Positions 8,985 through 18,484 of a stretch of 64,000 nt of DNA are shown here, in pieces. The stretch spans positions 124,001-188,000 of the forward strand of contig RAZH01000006.1 of NCBI GenBank assembly GCA_003612585.1. Direction: 5' to 3'. Positions within the stretch are counted from its first letter, which is position 1. Every line of letters begins with the position of its first letter. This DNA is from a bacterium 1XD42-54 (GTDB lineage: Bacteria; Bacillota; Clostridia; Lachnospirales; Lachnospiraceae). The notes below the pieces were generated by a model. The model was not told the DNA's origin, made no database searches, and saw only the letters and a list, made by a program, of their open reading frames with translations. A program made the translations under genes and the position numbers.

Positions 8985-10277
8985 ATGAAGCAGTATTTAC
9001 AATGGAAAAAGTGGTTATTTGTCATTATTTTTTGCTTGGCAGGCAGTATCGGGCTTTCGCAGAATATGCTGGTCTCAAGGGCCGCAAATACGATCACCCT
9101 GGGAAAATGCCAGAGCGCAGGAACGACGGTGCTTTTGGTGCCGGCAGAAATTTCCTGTACGGAGAACGGGACGTATGAGCTCTACCGGGCTACGAAGAAT
9201 CCTGCGAGCGGAGGCAAGTATACTTTGCTGGACAGCTTTGCAGCGTATGGCGCATCGTGGAGCAATGAAGGCAACGGATGGCACAGGAGCGGACAAAAGC
9301 GAGCGGTAGAGGTGTATTCTTTTGAGCAAAGCCCGTCTTTTAACGGTTCTGTAGTCTTTCAGGACAGACAGGCAAAGCTGGGAAAGACTTATTATTACCA
9401 GCTTGTATTCCGGTCATCCTACAGTGACGAAGAGGTCAGCTCTAATATGGTATCCGGTAAGACAGCGATTGGAACACCGGAGATTGTAAAATGCTACGGC
9501 GCATCGAACACTTCTGTTAAGGTGGCGTGGACGCGTGTAGATAAAGCGACTGGTTATCTCGTTTACCGGAAAAACGGAAAAAAATGGACCAAGGTTGCGA
9601 CGATTAAAAAAGGCAGCACGGTTACATGGACAAACAAGAAACTGAAATCCGGAAAAACCTATGAGTACCGGGTGAGGGCTTACTGCAAAACAGGCGGAAA
9701 GACGTATTACAGCAGTTACAGTCCGACCAGCAAAGCTTCTCTGAAAAAACTGACCGTAAAGGGCAGCTACAAAAAAGGCAGTGTATACGGCCCGTCACTT
9801 TCGACCGGAAAGCTTACGGAAGTGCGCAGAGTTGTGCAGGGATTCAAAGATAATTATATCCGCAAAGGCATGAGTGATTATGAAAAAGTATGGGCTGCGT
9901 TTTGCTTCATCCGGGCGAACTGTGGATATGCGCGCCGCGGCTGGCAGTACAATGGAGCCAATACAGCCTGGGGAGCCTTGGTTTACGGGGAAGCACAGTG
10001 TTCCGGCTTTGCGAGAGGTATGAAGGCGCTCTGTGATGCAATTGGCATTGACTGTCGGTATGTGCACGCAGATTCGAAAGCTTCCAATCCGAGCCATCAG
10101 TGGAATCAGGTAAAAATCGGAGGGAAATGGTATATCATTGACCCGCAGAGCGGATTTTTCCTTGTCGGAACCGATACATGGCGGAATGTGATGAGAATGT
10201 CCTGGAGTACGAAAGGACTTCCGAAATGTAGCAAAAAAGATCATGCCAGAGGCGGTTTCACTTACAGTATTACGTAA
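8985..10277 (+). CDS. Secreted transglutaminase-like protein with fibronectin III-type domain
   Basis: The 430-residue protein has a signal peptide (about 1-33, ending SRAAN). A beta-sandwich N-terminal region follows, then a fibronectin type III-like domain near 160-255 (VKVAWTRVDKATGYLVYRK). A C-terminal transglutaminase-like fold spans about 285-420. The papain-like triad is visible: C339 in AQCSGFA, H371 in SHQWNQV and D386 in IIDPQ. Such proteins act outside the cell as peptidases or protein cross-linkers. No wall anchor is present. It stands alone between the thioredoxin gene and a convergent regulator. Confidence 0.85.
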   Translation: MKQYLQWKKWLFVIIFCLAGSIGLSQNMLVSRAANTITLGKCQSAGTTVLLVPAEISCTENGTYELYRATKNPASGGKYTLLDSFAAYGASWSNEGNGWHRSGQKRAVEVYSFEQSPSFNGSVVFQDRQAKLGKTYYYQLVFRSSYSDEEVSSNMVSGKTAIGTPEIVKCYGASNTSVKVAWTRVDKATGYLVYRKNGKKWTKVATIKKGSTVTWTNKKLKSGKTYEYRVRAYCKTGGKTYYSSYSPTSKASLKKLTVKGSYKKGSVYGPSLSTGKLTEVRRVVQGFKDNYIRKGMSDYEKVWAAFCFIRANCGYARRGWQYNGANTAWGALVYGEAQCSGFARGMKALCDAIGIDCRYVHADSKASNPSHQWNQVKIGGKWYIIDPQSGFFLVGTDTWRNVMRMSWSTKGLPKCSKKDHARGGFTYSIT

Positions 10278-10304
10278 ATAAATGTGGCAAATATCGAGAC
10301 AAAT

Positions 10305-10341
10305 CAGCGGACGATGTCAGGAATCGTCCGCTGTTCCATTT
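10305..10341. terminator. Bidirectional hairpin between convergent genes
   Basis: An 11-bp perfect stem (CAGCGGACGAT with ATCGTCCGCTG, 7-base loop) is followed by TTCCATTTTG. It overlaps the last codons of the reverse-strand regulator, whose C-terminus is therefore encoded within the stem. Confidence 0.7.
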
Positions 10342-11048
10342 TGTAATTCTTTTTGCAGCGCAGCAGTGATTTTACCGTACTGTTCCTGTGTGATCAGGAT
10401 TTTTCCTTTCCTGGTGGAAATCAGTCCTTCCTCGTACATTGCGTCGAGCTTCCGGTAAAGTGTGCGCAGACTGATGTTGAGCGTTTGCGCCAGTTCCTCT
10501 TTTTTCATAGGAAGAAGATATGGAAAAGCCTTTCCATCAGAACATTCAAGCAGTTTTAAAAGAATGTTGCATCTTGCATTATTTAAAATTAGACCGTCGT
10601 TTTGAAGCAAAATCCGGTAAACAAATTTTGAAAGTATTTGTAGGGAAATCTGGAGCGCATCTATGCTGGTATTCAGTTCCTTCAGATAGTGATTTACCGG
10701 GATTTTCAGGCAGGTACAGGAGGTGATACAGCGGACAGAGACTTCATGCTGGTACAGGGGAAGCGGATGGACTGCCTCGAAAAGCCCGAAAAATTCGACC
10801 GGGCTGATGTTTTCTGAGATCAGAAGCCGGCCCTGAATGTTGTATTTTTCTGTACAGCAGAGTCCATCCACAAGAATACAAATACAGTAAATCGGATTCT
10901 GACATTGTATCAGCATGGTACCGGCCGGAAAGTGCTCAAAGTGCAGGTGCTCTTTTTGAAGGAGGCTGTCAAATTCCGGATCATATTTATAATTTTCATA
11001 AGAATCAGAGACGATTCGCTTTAATATTTTGGAGAAATTTGATGTCAT
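10317..11048 (-). CDS. Crp/Fnr-like regulator divergent from the glycyl-radical locus
   Basis: A 243-residue protein with a cyclic-nucleotide-binding-like domain (about 30-145, FPAGTMLIQCQNPIYCICILVDG in part) and a C-terminal winged helix (KKEELAQTLNISLRTLYRKL near 180-200). The domain order matches Crp/Fnr proteins of the YeiL type. GAAAGGA precedes the ATG. It is transcribed away from yjjI with 173 bases between the starts, the usual arrangement for a dedicated regulator. The effector is unknown. Confidence 0.83.
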   Translation of the reverse strand: MTSNFSKILKRIVSDSYENYKYDPEFDSLLQKEHLHFEHFPAGTMLIQCQNPIYCICILVDGLCCTEKYNIQGRLLISENISPVEFFGLFEAVHPLPLYQHEVSVRCITSCTCLKIPVNHYLKELNTSIDALQISLQILSKFVYRILLQNDGLILNNARCNILLKLLECSDGKAFPYLLPMKKEELAQTLNISLRTLYRKLDAMYEEGLISTRKGKILITQEQYGKITAALQKELQNGTADDS

Positions 11049-11221
11049 GGAAAATCCTTTCTAAAAAACTGCCATTTGTCATTTTTTTGACTGCAAAATC
11101 ATGTTACCATCTATCAGAGTATAAATCAATAAGAGATTGATTTTTCATAAAAAAGGACTGCAAAATGAAACAGGATATCTGTATGGCATACTGCAGAACA
11201 TCAGGAAAGGAGCATCCGAAT

Positions 11222-12733
11222 ATGCTGAATATTACAGATATGAAAAAGGATGTTGAGAGTATTATTACCAATACGGCGCTTACGAATGAACAGGCAGCCA
11301 TGAACCTGTCGGCAGTGCCGTTTAATTATGTGGAATTTTTTGAGACGAGCAGTGCATTTCGGGAACTTTTGGAGGCCGGTTGTGTCTGCACGATGACAGA
11401 GGGGAATGCGACGTACTGTCCCCGTTATACGTTGCCGGATTATGAAAAGCTGATGCGGGAGGGGTGCCGATTCCTTCGGCTTGATCCGCCGAAGACACTG
11501 TTTGAGGCCACACAGACGCTCGAAATGTTTTACCGGCATATTCCGTCTGTTACGCATTATCCGGTGTATCTCGGTTCAGTAGATAAAATGTTGGAGCCGT
11601 TTATGGATGATCCGTATGCGTATGAGATACTGAAAAGTTTTCTGATTTTTCTGGATCGTACCATTCCAGATTCGTACTGCCATATGAATCTCGGGCCGGA
11701 AGCGACAAAGGCCGGAGAAATGATCGTGGAGATTCAGACAGAACTGAAAAATGCCATTCCGTCGATCACACTTCTGTATGATCCGGATATCACACCGGAC
11801 GATTTTGCCGCGAAATGCGTCACGTGCGCGCTTGCATGTGCGAAACCAAGCTTTGCCAATCACAAGGCGTATCAGAAGATTTACCGTACACCATACGGGA
11901 TTGCAAGCTGTTACAATGCACTTCCGATCGGGGGAGGTTCGCTTACTTTATCGCGTATTGTGCTGAGCCGCCTTGCCGTGCGTGCAAAAGACAGTGAGCA
12001 TTTTCTGAACGATCTTCTGCCGCATACGGTGCGTGTGCTGTGTGAATACATAGAACAGAAAATCCGATTCCTTGTGGAACGGACCCATTTCTTTACATCA
12101 AACTTCCTTGTAGAAGAGGGTTTTTTGAAGCTTGAGAATTTTACCGGAATGTTTGGCGTTGTGGGAATGAATGAGTGTGTCAATACGCTCATGGAAAAAG
12201 AGGGCTGCGGTGACCGCTATGGGTACAGCGAGAAGGCAGACCGTCTGGCACAGGAGATTATGGAAAAAATGACACAGTGTGTCATGAACTTTGAAAGCAA
12301 ATACTGTGACTGTACGGATCATCATTTTACCATACATGCGCAGGTTGGAATTGATGTGGATTATGATATCAGTCCGGGAGTGAGAATCCGGATCGGGGAC
12401 GAGCTGCCACTGTATGAGCATTTGGAGCACTGTGCGAAGATGCAGCCGTATTTCAATTCCGGTGTCGGTGACATCTTTCCGTTTGATGAAACGGCAAAAC
12501 GCAATCCGGCAGCAGTGGTTGACCTCATCAAGGGTGCTTTTTCAAAGGGGATGCGGTATTTTTCTACGTACTCTGATGACTGTGACGTAATTCGGATCAC
12601 AGGATATCTTGTGAAAAAATCAGATATCGAAAAGCTGGACAAGGGAATCCGTGTGCAGCAGGCCAACGCTATGTGGGGCTACGGGGAAGTAAAGAACGCC
12701 CGTATTTACGAAAGGAAGGTACGAAACCTTTGA
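11222..12733 (+). CDS. yjjI: YjjI-family glycine radical enzyme
   Basis: This is a 503-residue member of the YjjI branch of glycyl radical enzymes (pyruvate formate-lyase superfamily), close to the length of the E. coli protein. The thiyl-radical cysteine is in GIASCYNALPIGGG (residue 230). The glycyl radical site is in RITGYLVKKSD (G461) near the C-terminus. The reaction of YjjI is not established. The start at 11222 has AAAGGAG at a good distance; an in-frame ATG at 11165 with AAGGA is an alternative that adds 19 residues. The yjjW activase follows with a short overlap. The radical enzyme is oxygen-sensitive, so it fits an anaerobe. Confidence 0.9.
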   Translation: MLNITDMKKDVESIITNTALTNEQAAMNLSAVPFNYVEFFETSSAFRELLEAGCVCTMTEGNATYCPRYTLPDYEKLMREGCRFLRLDPPKTLFEATQTLEMFYRHIPSVTHYPVYLGSVDKMLEPFMDDPYAYEILKSFLIFLDRTIPDSYCHMNLGPEATKAGEMIVEIQTELKNAIPSITLLYDPDITPDDFAAKCVTCALACAKPSFANHKAYQKIYRTPYGIASCYNALPIGGGSLTLSRIVLSRLAVRAKDSEHFLNDLLPHTVRVLCEYIEQKIRFLVERTHFFTSNFLVEEGFLKLENFTGMFGVVGMNECVNTLMEKEGCGDRYGYSEKADRLAQEIMEKMTQCVMNFESKYCDCTDHHFTIHAQVGIDVDYDISPGVRIRIGDELPLYEHLEHCAKMQPYFNSGVGDIFPFDETAKRNPAAVVDLIKGAFSKGMRYFSTYSDDCDVIRITGYLVKKSDIEKLDKGIRVQQANAMWGYGEVKNARIYERKVRNL

Positions 12734-13632
12734 CGTTAAACACAGACAAAGGTATGCAGCGGACGGAAATGGCAGAACGACCGAAGGTTTTGCGAGCTGC
12801 GGTCAATAAAATTCTTCATCACAGTGTGGTAGATGGACCGGGGAACCGGGCTGCCGTATTTTTTCAGGGGTGTAATTTCCATTGTGCCTACTGCCACAAT
12901 CCGGAGACGATTGCAATGTGCACATCGTGCGGTCACTGTGTGGAGGTTTGTCCTGCCGGAGCGCTGACGCTTCAAAACGGAAAGGTGAGATGGCAGCAGG
13001 AACTTTGCTGTGAATGCGACCGGTGCATTCACGAATGTGCGCATCTGGCTTCGCCTCGGACGAAGGATTACACAGCAGGGGAGATCATGGAGGAAATCAG
13101 AAAAGATCTTCCGTTCATCCGGGGACTTACGGTTTCCGGCGGAGAGTGCTCGATGCAGAGGGATTTTGTGGTAGAGTTGTTCCGGCTTGCAAAGGCAGAG
13201 GGGCTTTCCACCTTAATGGATAGCAATGGTTCTTATGATTATTCAAAGGATGAGGAACTTCTGGCAGTCTGTGACGGTGTGATGCTTGATATCAAGGCTT
13301 TTGATGAGGAGGAACATAAAAAGCTGACTGGACAGAGCCGGGAAATGGTGCTGAAAAACGCTGTTTATCTGGCAGGCTGCGGAAAGCTGGAGGAGATCAG
13401 GACCGTTGTTGTTCCTGAGTTTCTGTCTGGTGAAGAGACAGTGGAAAAAGTTGGACAAATGCTGGAACCGTACTTGAAGGAACAGAAGATACGTTATAAA
13501 ATAATTGCATATCGGCCATTTGGCGTACGTGTTCCATACAAAGAGACACTTCGCAGTCCGTCCGCGGAGGAATTGGAGCGCTGCAAAGAGATTGCAAAGT
13601 CATATGGATTTTCTGAGGTGGTGGTGATCTAG
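12730..13632 (+). CDS. yjjW: YjjW-family glycine radical enzyme activase
   Basis: A radical SAM enzyme of about 300 residues that installs the glycyl radical on its partner. It has the activase CxxxCxxC motif in GCNFHCAYCHNPE, then a ferredoxin-like insert with two cysteine clusters (CTSCGHCVEVCP and CCECDRCIHEC) as in PflA-type activases with extra [4Fe-4S] clusters. The TVSGGECSMQ motif lies near the middle. The exact start is uncertain: TTG at 12730, overlapping the yjjI stop and following GGAAGG by 10 bases, or ATG at 12754 or 12769. Pairing with yjjI is the same as in E. coli. Confidence 0.88.
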   Translation: MTLNTDKGMQRTEMAERPKVLRAAVNKILHHSVVDGPGNRAAVFFQGCNFHCAYCHNPETIAMCTSCGHCVEVCPAGALTLQNGKVRWQQELCCECDRCIHECAHLASPRTKDYTAGEIMEEIRKDLPFIRGLTVSGGECSMQRDFVVELFRLAKAEGLSTLMDSNGSYDYSKDEELLAVCDGVMLDIKAFDEEEHKKLTGQSREMVLKNAVYLAGCGKLEEIRTVVVPEFLSGEETVEKVGQMLEPYLKEQKIRYKIIAYRPFGVRVPYKETLRSPSAEELERCKEIAKSYGFSEVVVI

Positions 13633-13707
13633 TGCGCGAAGACAGACAAAAGCAGCCAGTATCAGAATATTGTATAGACATGCAAAGAAAATGCGAGAGG
13701 TGAGAAT

Positions 13708-14652
13708 ATGATAAAACTGTTGATTGACTGTGATACCGGTGTTGATGATTCGATTGCTTTGTTATTTGCACTGCATCGTAAGGATGTAGAGGTCATGGGG
13801 ATTTCGACAAGTATCGGGAATGTGACTGCGGCACAGGCGGCGGATAATACAATGAGGGTATTGAAGCTTGCAGGAAAAGAAGGGCAGGTTCCGGTATGTG
13901 TCGGAGCAGAAAAGCCGATGGTGGGGACGTGTGAGGATTTTCCGGACTTTATTCATGGGAAAAACGGACTTGGAGAAATCGAACTTCCGGAATCTTCCCA
14001 GAAACCGGTGGATATGGACGTATGTGATTTCCTGTATGAAAAGGCGTGTGAGGCGGATGGAGAAGCTGTTTTGGTCACGCTTGGCAGGATGACAAATATC
14101 GCGCATACCCTTCAGAAATATCCGGATTTTCCTGCAAAAATAAAACGTGTGGTATCAATGGGCGGAACCGTAAACGGGCCGGGCAATGTGGCGCCTATGG
14201 TTGAGGCGAATATCGGCGGAGATCCGGAAGCGGCAGATCTTGTCTTGATGGCTCCATGGCAGGTGACGATGGTAGGGCTTGATGTTACATTAAAGACGGT
14301 TATGCACATGGAGGATGTGAAAATGGCCCGCGGCTATTGTCGTGAGGAGTGCAGGCCGGTGCTTGATTTTATGATGCAGGAGTTGCAGCATTATATGAAA
14401 GGTGCAAGGATGCAGAACTGGATGCGTGAGTGCTGTCCGCTGCATGATCCTCTGGCGATGATCGTAGCGGTAGATCCGAGTGTTGTTCTGACACAGAAAC
14501 GCATTACACGCGTTGAGACGGGCGGTACCTACTGCCGGGGAATGTTTGTCACAGATCTGCGCGAGCAGCCGATAGAAGGACGTTTTGTCGAGCATTGCAT
14601 GCAAGTGGATGAGAGAAAGGCATTGAACGAACTTTTTGCCGTGTTTAACTGA
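13708..14652 (+). CDS. Inosine-uridine preferring nucleoside hydrolase family protein
   Basis: A 314-residue hydrolase that cleaves the N-glycosidic bond of ribonucleosides to give ribose and free base. The Ca2+-binding signature DCDTGVDDSIAL is at residues 7-18, STSIGNVTAAQAADN near 34-48, and a conserved C-terminal segment with DP (HDPLAM) supplies the remaining ligands. AGGTGAG precedes the ATG. It is followed after 60 bases by a nucleoside-type ABC importer, so uptake and cleavage are encoded together. Confidence 0.92.
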   Translation: MIKLLIDCDTGVDDSIALLFALHRKDVEVMGISTSIGNVTAAQAADNTMRVLKLAGKEGQVPVCVGAEKPMVGTCEDFPDFIHGKNGLGEIELPESSQKPVDMDVCDFLYEKACEADGEAVLVTLGRMTNIAHTLQKYPDFPAKIKRVVSMGGTVNGPGNVAPMVEANIGGDPEAADLVLMAPWQVTMVGLDVTLKTVMHMEDVKMARGYCREECRPVLDFMMQELQHYMKGARMQNWMRECCPLHDPLAMIVAVDPSVVLTQKRITRVETGGTYCRGMFVTDLREQPIEGRFVEHCMQVDERKALNELFAVFN

Positions 14653-14712
14653 AACCCGGATGATAAAATAGATTATCATAACAACACAAAAGAAAGCGAG
14701 GAAAAGAAAAAA

Positions 14713-15744
14713 ATGAAACGGAACGGAACATTACGGCTGGCGGTAACGGCAGCAGCACTGTCACTCACAGTTACAGCATTTGGACAGGCACAGACAGCAG
14801 AAGCGGCAGATGCAAAGGTAGCAGCTATTTTTGGTATCGGCGGTCTCGGCGACCAGTCCTACAATGACCTTGTATACGCAGGTCTGGAACAGGCGAAGGA
14901 AGAGCTTGGCGTGGAATTTGACTATGCTGAGCCGAAGGAAGTAACTGATTTTGAAGTAATTATGCGTGACATGAGCGATTCCGGAGAGTATGATACGATC
15001 CTTTGCATCGCATTTGACCAGCTGGATGCCCTGTCAAAAGTAGCTCCGGATTATCCGGATCAGCAGTATGCACTGATCGATGCAACGCTGGAGATGGACA
15101 ATGTAGTTAGCTACAGCTGTAAAGAGCATGAGGGCTCTTTCTTGGTAGGCGCACTTGCAGCTCTGATGAAGCAGGATGCGGCAGCTTACGGCCTGGAGGA
15201 AAACCACAACTACGGTTTCGTAGGCGCTATGGAAAATGATACCATCAATAAGTTTGCAGCAGGATATCAGGCAGGTATCAAATATTTTGATGACGCAGCA
15301 GAAGTTCAGATTCAGTTTGTAGGCGGAGACAATCCGTTCGGCGATACGACAACTGCAAAAGAAATCGCAGCAAGCCAGTTTTCCAAGGGCTGTGATATTG
15401 TTTACCATGCAGCAGGCGGTTCAGGACTCGGCGTATTTGCAGCAGCAGAAGAGAACGATTTTATCGCAATCGGCGTAAACTCCAATCAGAATATCATTGA
15501 TCCGGATCACATCGTTGCCAGCATGCTGAAACGCGTAGATACAGCAGCATTCGATATCGTAGAGAGCACACTGAACGGCAATCTTGCGGTAGGTACTGAA
15601 AAGGTGCTGGGCCTGTCTGACGAAGGGATTGGCTATACACTGGAAGGCAGCAACATCAAGGTTTCCGACGAGATCGTAGCACAGCTTGAAGAGCTGAAAG
15701 CACAGATCATCGACGGTACGATTGAAGTTCCGGCGACTCTGTAA
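14713..15744 (+). CDS. BMP/PnrA-type nucleoside-binding protein (secreted, no lipobox)
   Basis: A 343-residue substrate-binding protein of the basic membrane protein family: FGIGGLGDQSYNDL at the start of the mature part, GSFLVGALAALM in the middle and VYHAAGGSGLGVF near 235-247. Homologues bind purine nucleosides for ABC import. The first 33 residues are a signal peptide, but there is no cysteine at a lipobox; cleavage after AEA is predicted by eye. That is unusual in a Gram-positive, where these proteins are normally lipid-anchored. It is followed by ATPase and two permease genes. Confidence 0.88.
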   Translation: MKRNGTLRLAVTAAALSLTVTAFGQAQTAEAADAKVAAIFGIGGLGDQSYNDLVYAGLEQAKEELGVEFDYAEPKEVTDFEVIMRDMSDSGEYDTILCIAFDQLDALSKVAPDYPDQQYALIDATLEMDNVVSYSCKEHEGSFLVGALAALMKQDAAAYGLEENHNYGFVGAMENDTINKFAAGYQAGIKYFDDAAEVQIQFVGGDNPFGDTTTAKEIAASQFSKGCDIVYHAAGGSGLGVFAAAEENDFIAIGVNSNQNIIDPDHIVASMLKRVDTAAFDIVESTLNGNLAVGTEKVLGLSDEGIGYTLEGSNIKVSDEIVAQLEELKAQIIDGTIEVPATL

Positions 15745-15913
15745 TTTGTCCGGGCCGGACATAGAGAAAAGAAAACGATGCATCATTGGGGGGATGGCGT
15801 TTTTAGACAAGAATGACCGGTCAGATTGTAAAGGAGATGTCCAAGTATTGTTATGGAAGGCATCTCCTTCTTGTTATTATGAAATCAGAAATACAATCCG
15901 GGAGGTAGAGCGC

Positions 15914-17410
15914 GTGTATGCGGTTGAAATGAGAGGAATCACGAAGCGGTTTGGCAGCTTTACAGCAAACGACCACATCGACTTCTGTGTGGAAAAGGGA
16001 GAAATTCACTGTCTGCTGGGTGAAAACGGAGCCGGAAAAACGACGCTGATGAATATACTGTTTGGCCTGTATCATGCGGATGAAGGCGAACTCATCATTG
16101 ACGGTAAATCAGTGACGAAGCACTCTGCAAGGAACGCGTTTCTGTGCGGGCTTGGAATGGTTCATCAGCATTTTATGCTGGTAGACGCTCTGTCGATCTG
16201 GGAAAATGTGATCATCGGAAACGAGCCGGGAAGATTTTCCATTGACAGAAAAGAAAGCATCCGTCAGGTGCAGGCAATTGCGGACAGCTATAATTTTGAT
16301 TTAAACGTGGAAGAGAAGGTGTCGGAACTTTCCGTGGGTATGAAGCAGCGTGTGGAGATTTTGAAGACGTTGTACCGCGGGGCGGAAACCATTATTCTGG
16401 ATGAGCCGACAGCCGTGCTGACGCCCCAGGAGGTGGATCAGTTACTTGCTATTTTCCGCGATATGAAAAAGCAGGGTAAGACGATTATTTTTATTACACA
16501 TAAACTGAACGAAACAAAGGCGGTATCAGATCACGTGACAGTTCTTCGGGCAGGGAAATCCATACATACTGTACAGACAGCGGACGTGACCGTAAATGAA
16601 CTGGCAGGTATGATGGTAGGTCATGAGGTCAGCTTTGAACTGGAGCGCGCAGCGAACGAGCCTGGAGAGGTCGTATTGTCCCTTCAGAACGTGCGGTTGC
16701 TTCCGAACGCCCAGAATACCGTTTCCCTTGATGTGCGGGCCGGTGAGATTGTCGGTATTGCAGGCGTTGAGGGGAATGGACAGAAGCAGCTCGAGGAAAT
16801 GCTGCTCGGACTTTTAAAATGCAAAGAAGGGAAAATTTCGCTGTACGGTGAGGATATCAGCAGCTGGCCTACGAGAAAACGTGTGGAAAAGGGAATCAGC
16901 TATATACCTTCCGACCGGTATCAGCGTGCAATCCTTCCAGGATTTTCGATTCTGGATAATTACCTGCTGGGCAACCAGTTTGACGAACGTTATGTACCGC
17001 ACGGCATGATTGATTATCACGTTCTGGAGGAGCGGGCGGAGGAACTGATGAAGGCCTACGATGTCCGCGCAGTGGATGAAAAGCAGAGCATCGGTTCACT
17101 TTCAGGCGGCAACCAGCAGAAAATGGTTCTGAGCCGTGAAGCATCGAAAGATGCCGGCTTTGTGCTGGCATGCCAGCCGATTCGCGGCCTCGATATCGGG
17201 GCAATTCAGTATATTCGGGAGATTCTTTTGAAGCTGCGTCAGCAGGGGAAGGCAATTCTGTTGATTTCAGCGGAGCTGACGGACATTTTTCAGCTCAGTG
17301 ACAGAATTGCGGTTCTTTACAAAGGAGAACTCATGGATATGAGGAAGAACGAAGCATTCACAACACAGTCGATCGGCCTTTTGATGGCAGGGCAGAAGGA
17401 GGAGGCATAA
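15914..17410 (+). CDS. Nucleoside-type ABC transporter ATPase (two ABC domains)
   Basis: A 498-residue tandem ATPase of the sugar/nucleoside (RbsA, NupO/YufO) type. The first domain has Walker A GENGAGKTT, signature LSVGMKQRVE and Walker B IILDEPTAVL. The second has a degenerate Walker A (GVEGNGQKQ), signature LSGGNQQKMV and a changed Walker B (LACQPIRGLDIGA), as is typical of the family. The GTG at 15914 follows GGGAGGTAGAGCGC and gives the standard MYAVEMRGITKRFG start; the frame is open further upstream to 15722 but overlaps the binding-protein gene. It energises import through the two permeases that follow. Confidence 0.92.
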   Translation: MYAVEMRGITKRFGSFTANDHIDFCVEKGEIHCLLGENGAGKTTLMNILFGLYHADEGELIIDGKSVTKHSARNAFLCGLGMVHQHFMLVDALSIWENVIIGNEPGRFSIDRKESIRQVQAIADSYNFDLNVEEKVSELSVGMKQRVEILKTLYRGAETIILDEPTAVLTPQEVDQLLAIFRDMKKQGKTIIFITHKLNETKAVSDHVTVLRAGKSIHTVQTADVTVNELAGMMVGHEVSFELERAANEPGEVVLSLQNVRLLPNAQNTVSLDVRAGEIVGIAGVEGNGQKQLEEMLLGLLKCKEGKISLYGEDISSWPTRKRVEKGISYIPSDRYQRAILPGFSILDNYLLGNQFDERYVPHGMIDYHVLEERAEELMKAYDVRAVDEKQSIGSLSGGNQQKMVLSREASKDAGFVLACQPIRGLDIGAIQYIREILLKLRQQGKAILLISAELTDIFQLSDRIAVLYKGELMDMRKNEAFTTQSIGLLMAGQKEEA

Positions 17411-18484
17411 ATGAGCAGAGAGAAAAAAGCGGGCTCTGGCAGATGGACTTCGGGGCTTCAGAATATCTGGCTTTCGGTCATTGCCATCCTTTTGTCGCTT
17501 GTGATCACGTCCATTATCATGGCAGCTTCCGGCAACAATCTGGCAGAGGCATATTCTGCACTTTTTAAAGGCGCTTTCGGCAGCCGGAATGCGATTGCGA
17601 ATACGCTTGCCAAAACCGTTCCGCTGATTTTTGTCGGAATGGCCTGCGCTTTTTCAAACAAGGGCGGTATTTTTAATATCGGTTGTGAAGGGCAGCTCTA
17701 CAGCGGAGCGCTTGCTGCGGCTGTTGCGGCAATCTTTCTTCAGGGGGCGCCGCGCATCCTTGTGATTCCGGCTGCATTTGTTGCAGGAATGGCAGCTGGA
17801 ATGCTGGTCGGCGGACTGAACGGGTTTCTGAAAGCAAAGCTGCAGATCAACGAGGTGCTTGTCGCAATTATGCTGAACTACATTATGCGTTATCTGACGA
17901 GCTATTTCGTACACGGTCCGTTGAAAGATCCGGAGGCAAGTGTCGCGCAGACGGTAGCAATGGATGACACCTATATGCTGACAAAGCTTGTTCCGAAAAC
18001 GCAGTTGACAACAGCGCTGCTGCTTGCGCTTGTGATTGCAGTTTTGCTGCATTTCTTTTTTCTGAAAACGCGGACGGGCTTTAACATCCGCGCGGTCGGT
18101 GAAAATCGTCTGGCAGCTCAGGCATCCGGCATCGCGATGTCGTCCACGATTGTGCTGACTATGGCGGTAAGCGGCGCTCTGGCAGCCTTGACGGGCGTGA
18201 CAGAGGTGCTCGGTAAAACCGGAAAATTTGTGGATGGATTTTCTCCGGGTTATGGTTTTACCGGAATTGCGGTTGCTGTTCTGGGGCGCAACAATCCGGC
18301 GGGCGTTCTTTTAAGTGCGCTGCTCTTTGGTATCATGGAATCGGGTGCGATGAAGATGAGTTATGTGGCGGGTGTGTCTACCAGCATGATTAAGGTAATG
18401 CAGGGCCTTGTGATTCTGTTTGTGGCGACTCCGAATCTGGTAAGTTTTTTAAGACGGCGAAAGGGGGAGCGAAAAGGTGAATAA
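17411..18484 (+). CDS. Nucleoside ABC transporter permease 1
   Basis: A 357-residue membrane protein of the BPD_transp_2 family with about nine hydrophobic segments. Conserved parts include FSNKGGIFNIGCEGQLYSGAL near 76-96 and GFTGIAVAVLGRNNPAGVLL near 280-299. It resembles YufP/NupP of Bacillus. It starts directly at the end of the ATPase gene and overlaps the second permease by 8 bp. Confidence 0.92.
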   Translation: MSREKKAGSGRWTSGLQNIWLSVIAILLSLVITSIIMAASGNNLAEAYSALFKGAFGSRNAIANTLAKTVPLIFVGMACAFSNKGGIFNIGCEGQLYSGALAAAVAAIFLQGAPRILVIPAAFVAGMAAGMLVGGLNGFLKAKLQINEVLVAIMLNYIMRYLTSYFVHGPLKDPEASVAQTVAMDDTYMLTKLVPKTQLTTALLLALVIAVLLHFFFLKTRTGFNIRAVGENRLAAQASGIAMSSTIVLTMAVSGALAALTGVTEVLGKTGKFVDGFSPGYGFTGIAVAVLGRNNPAGVLLSALLFGIMESGAMKMSYVAGVSTSMIKVMQGLVILFVATPNLVSFLRRRKGERKGE

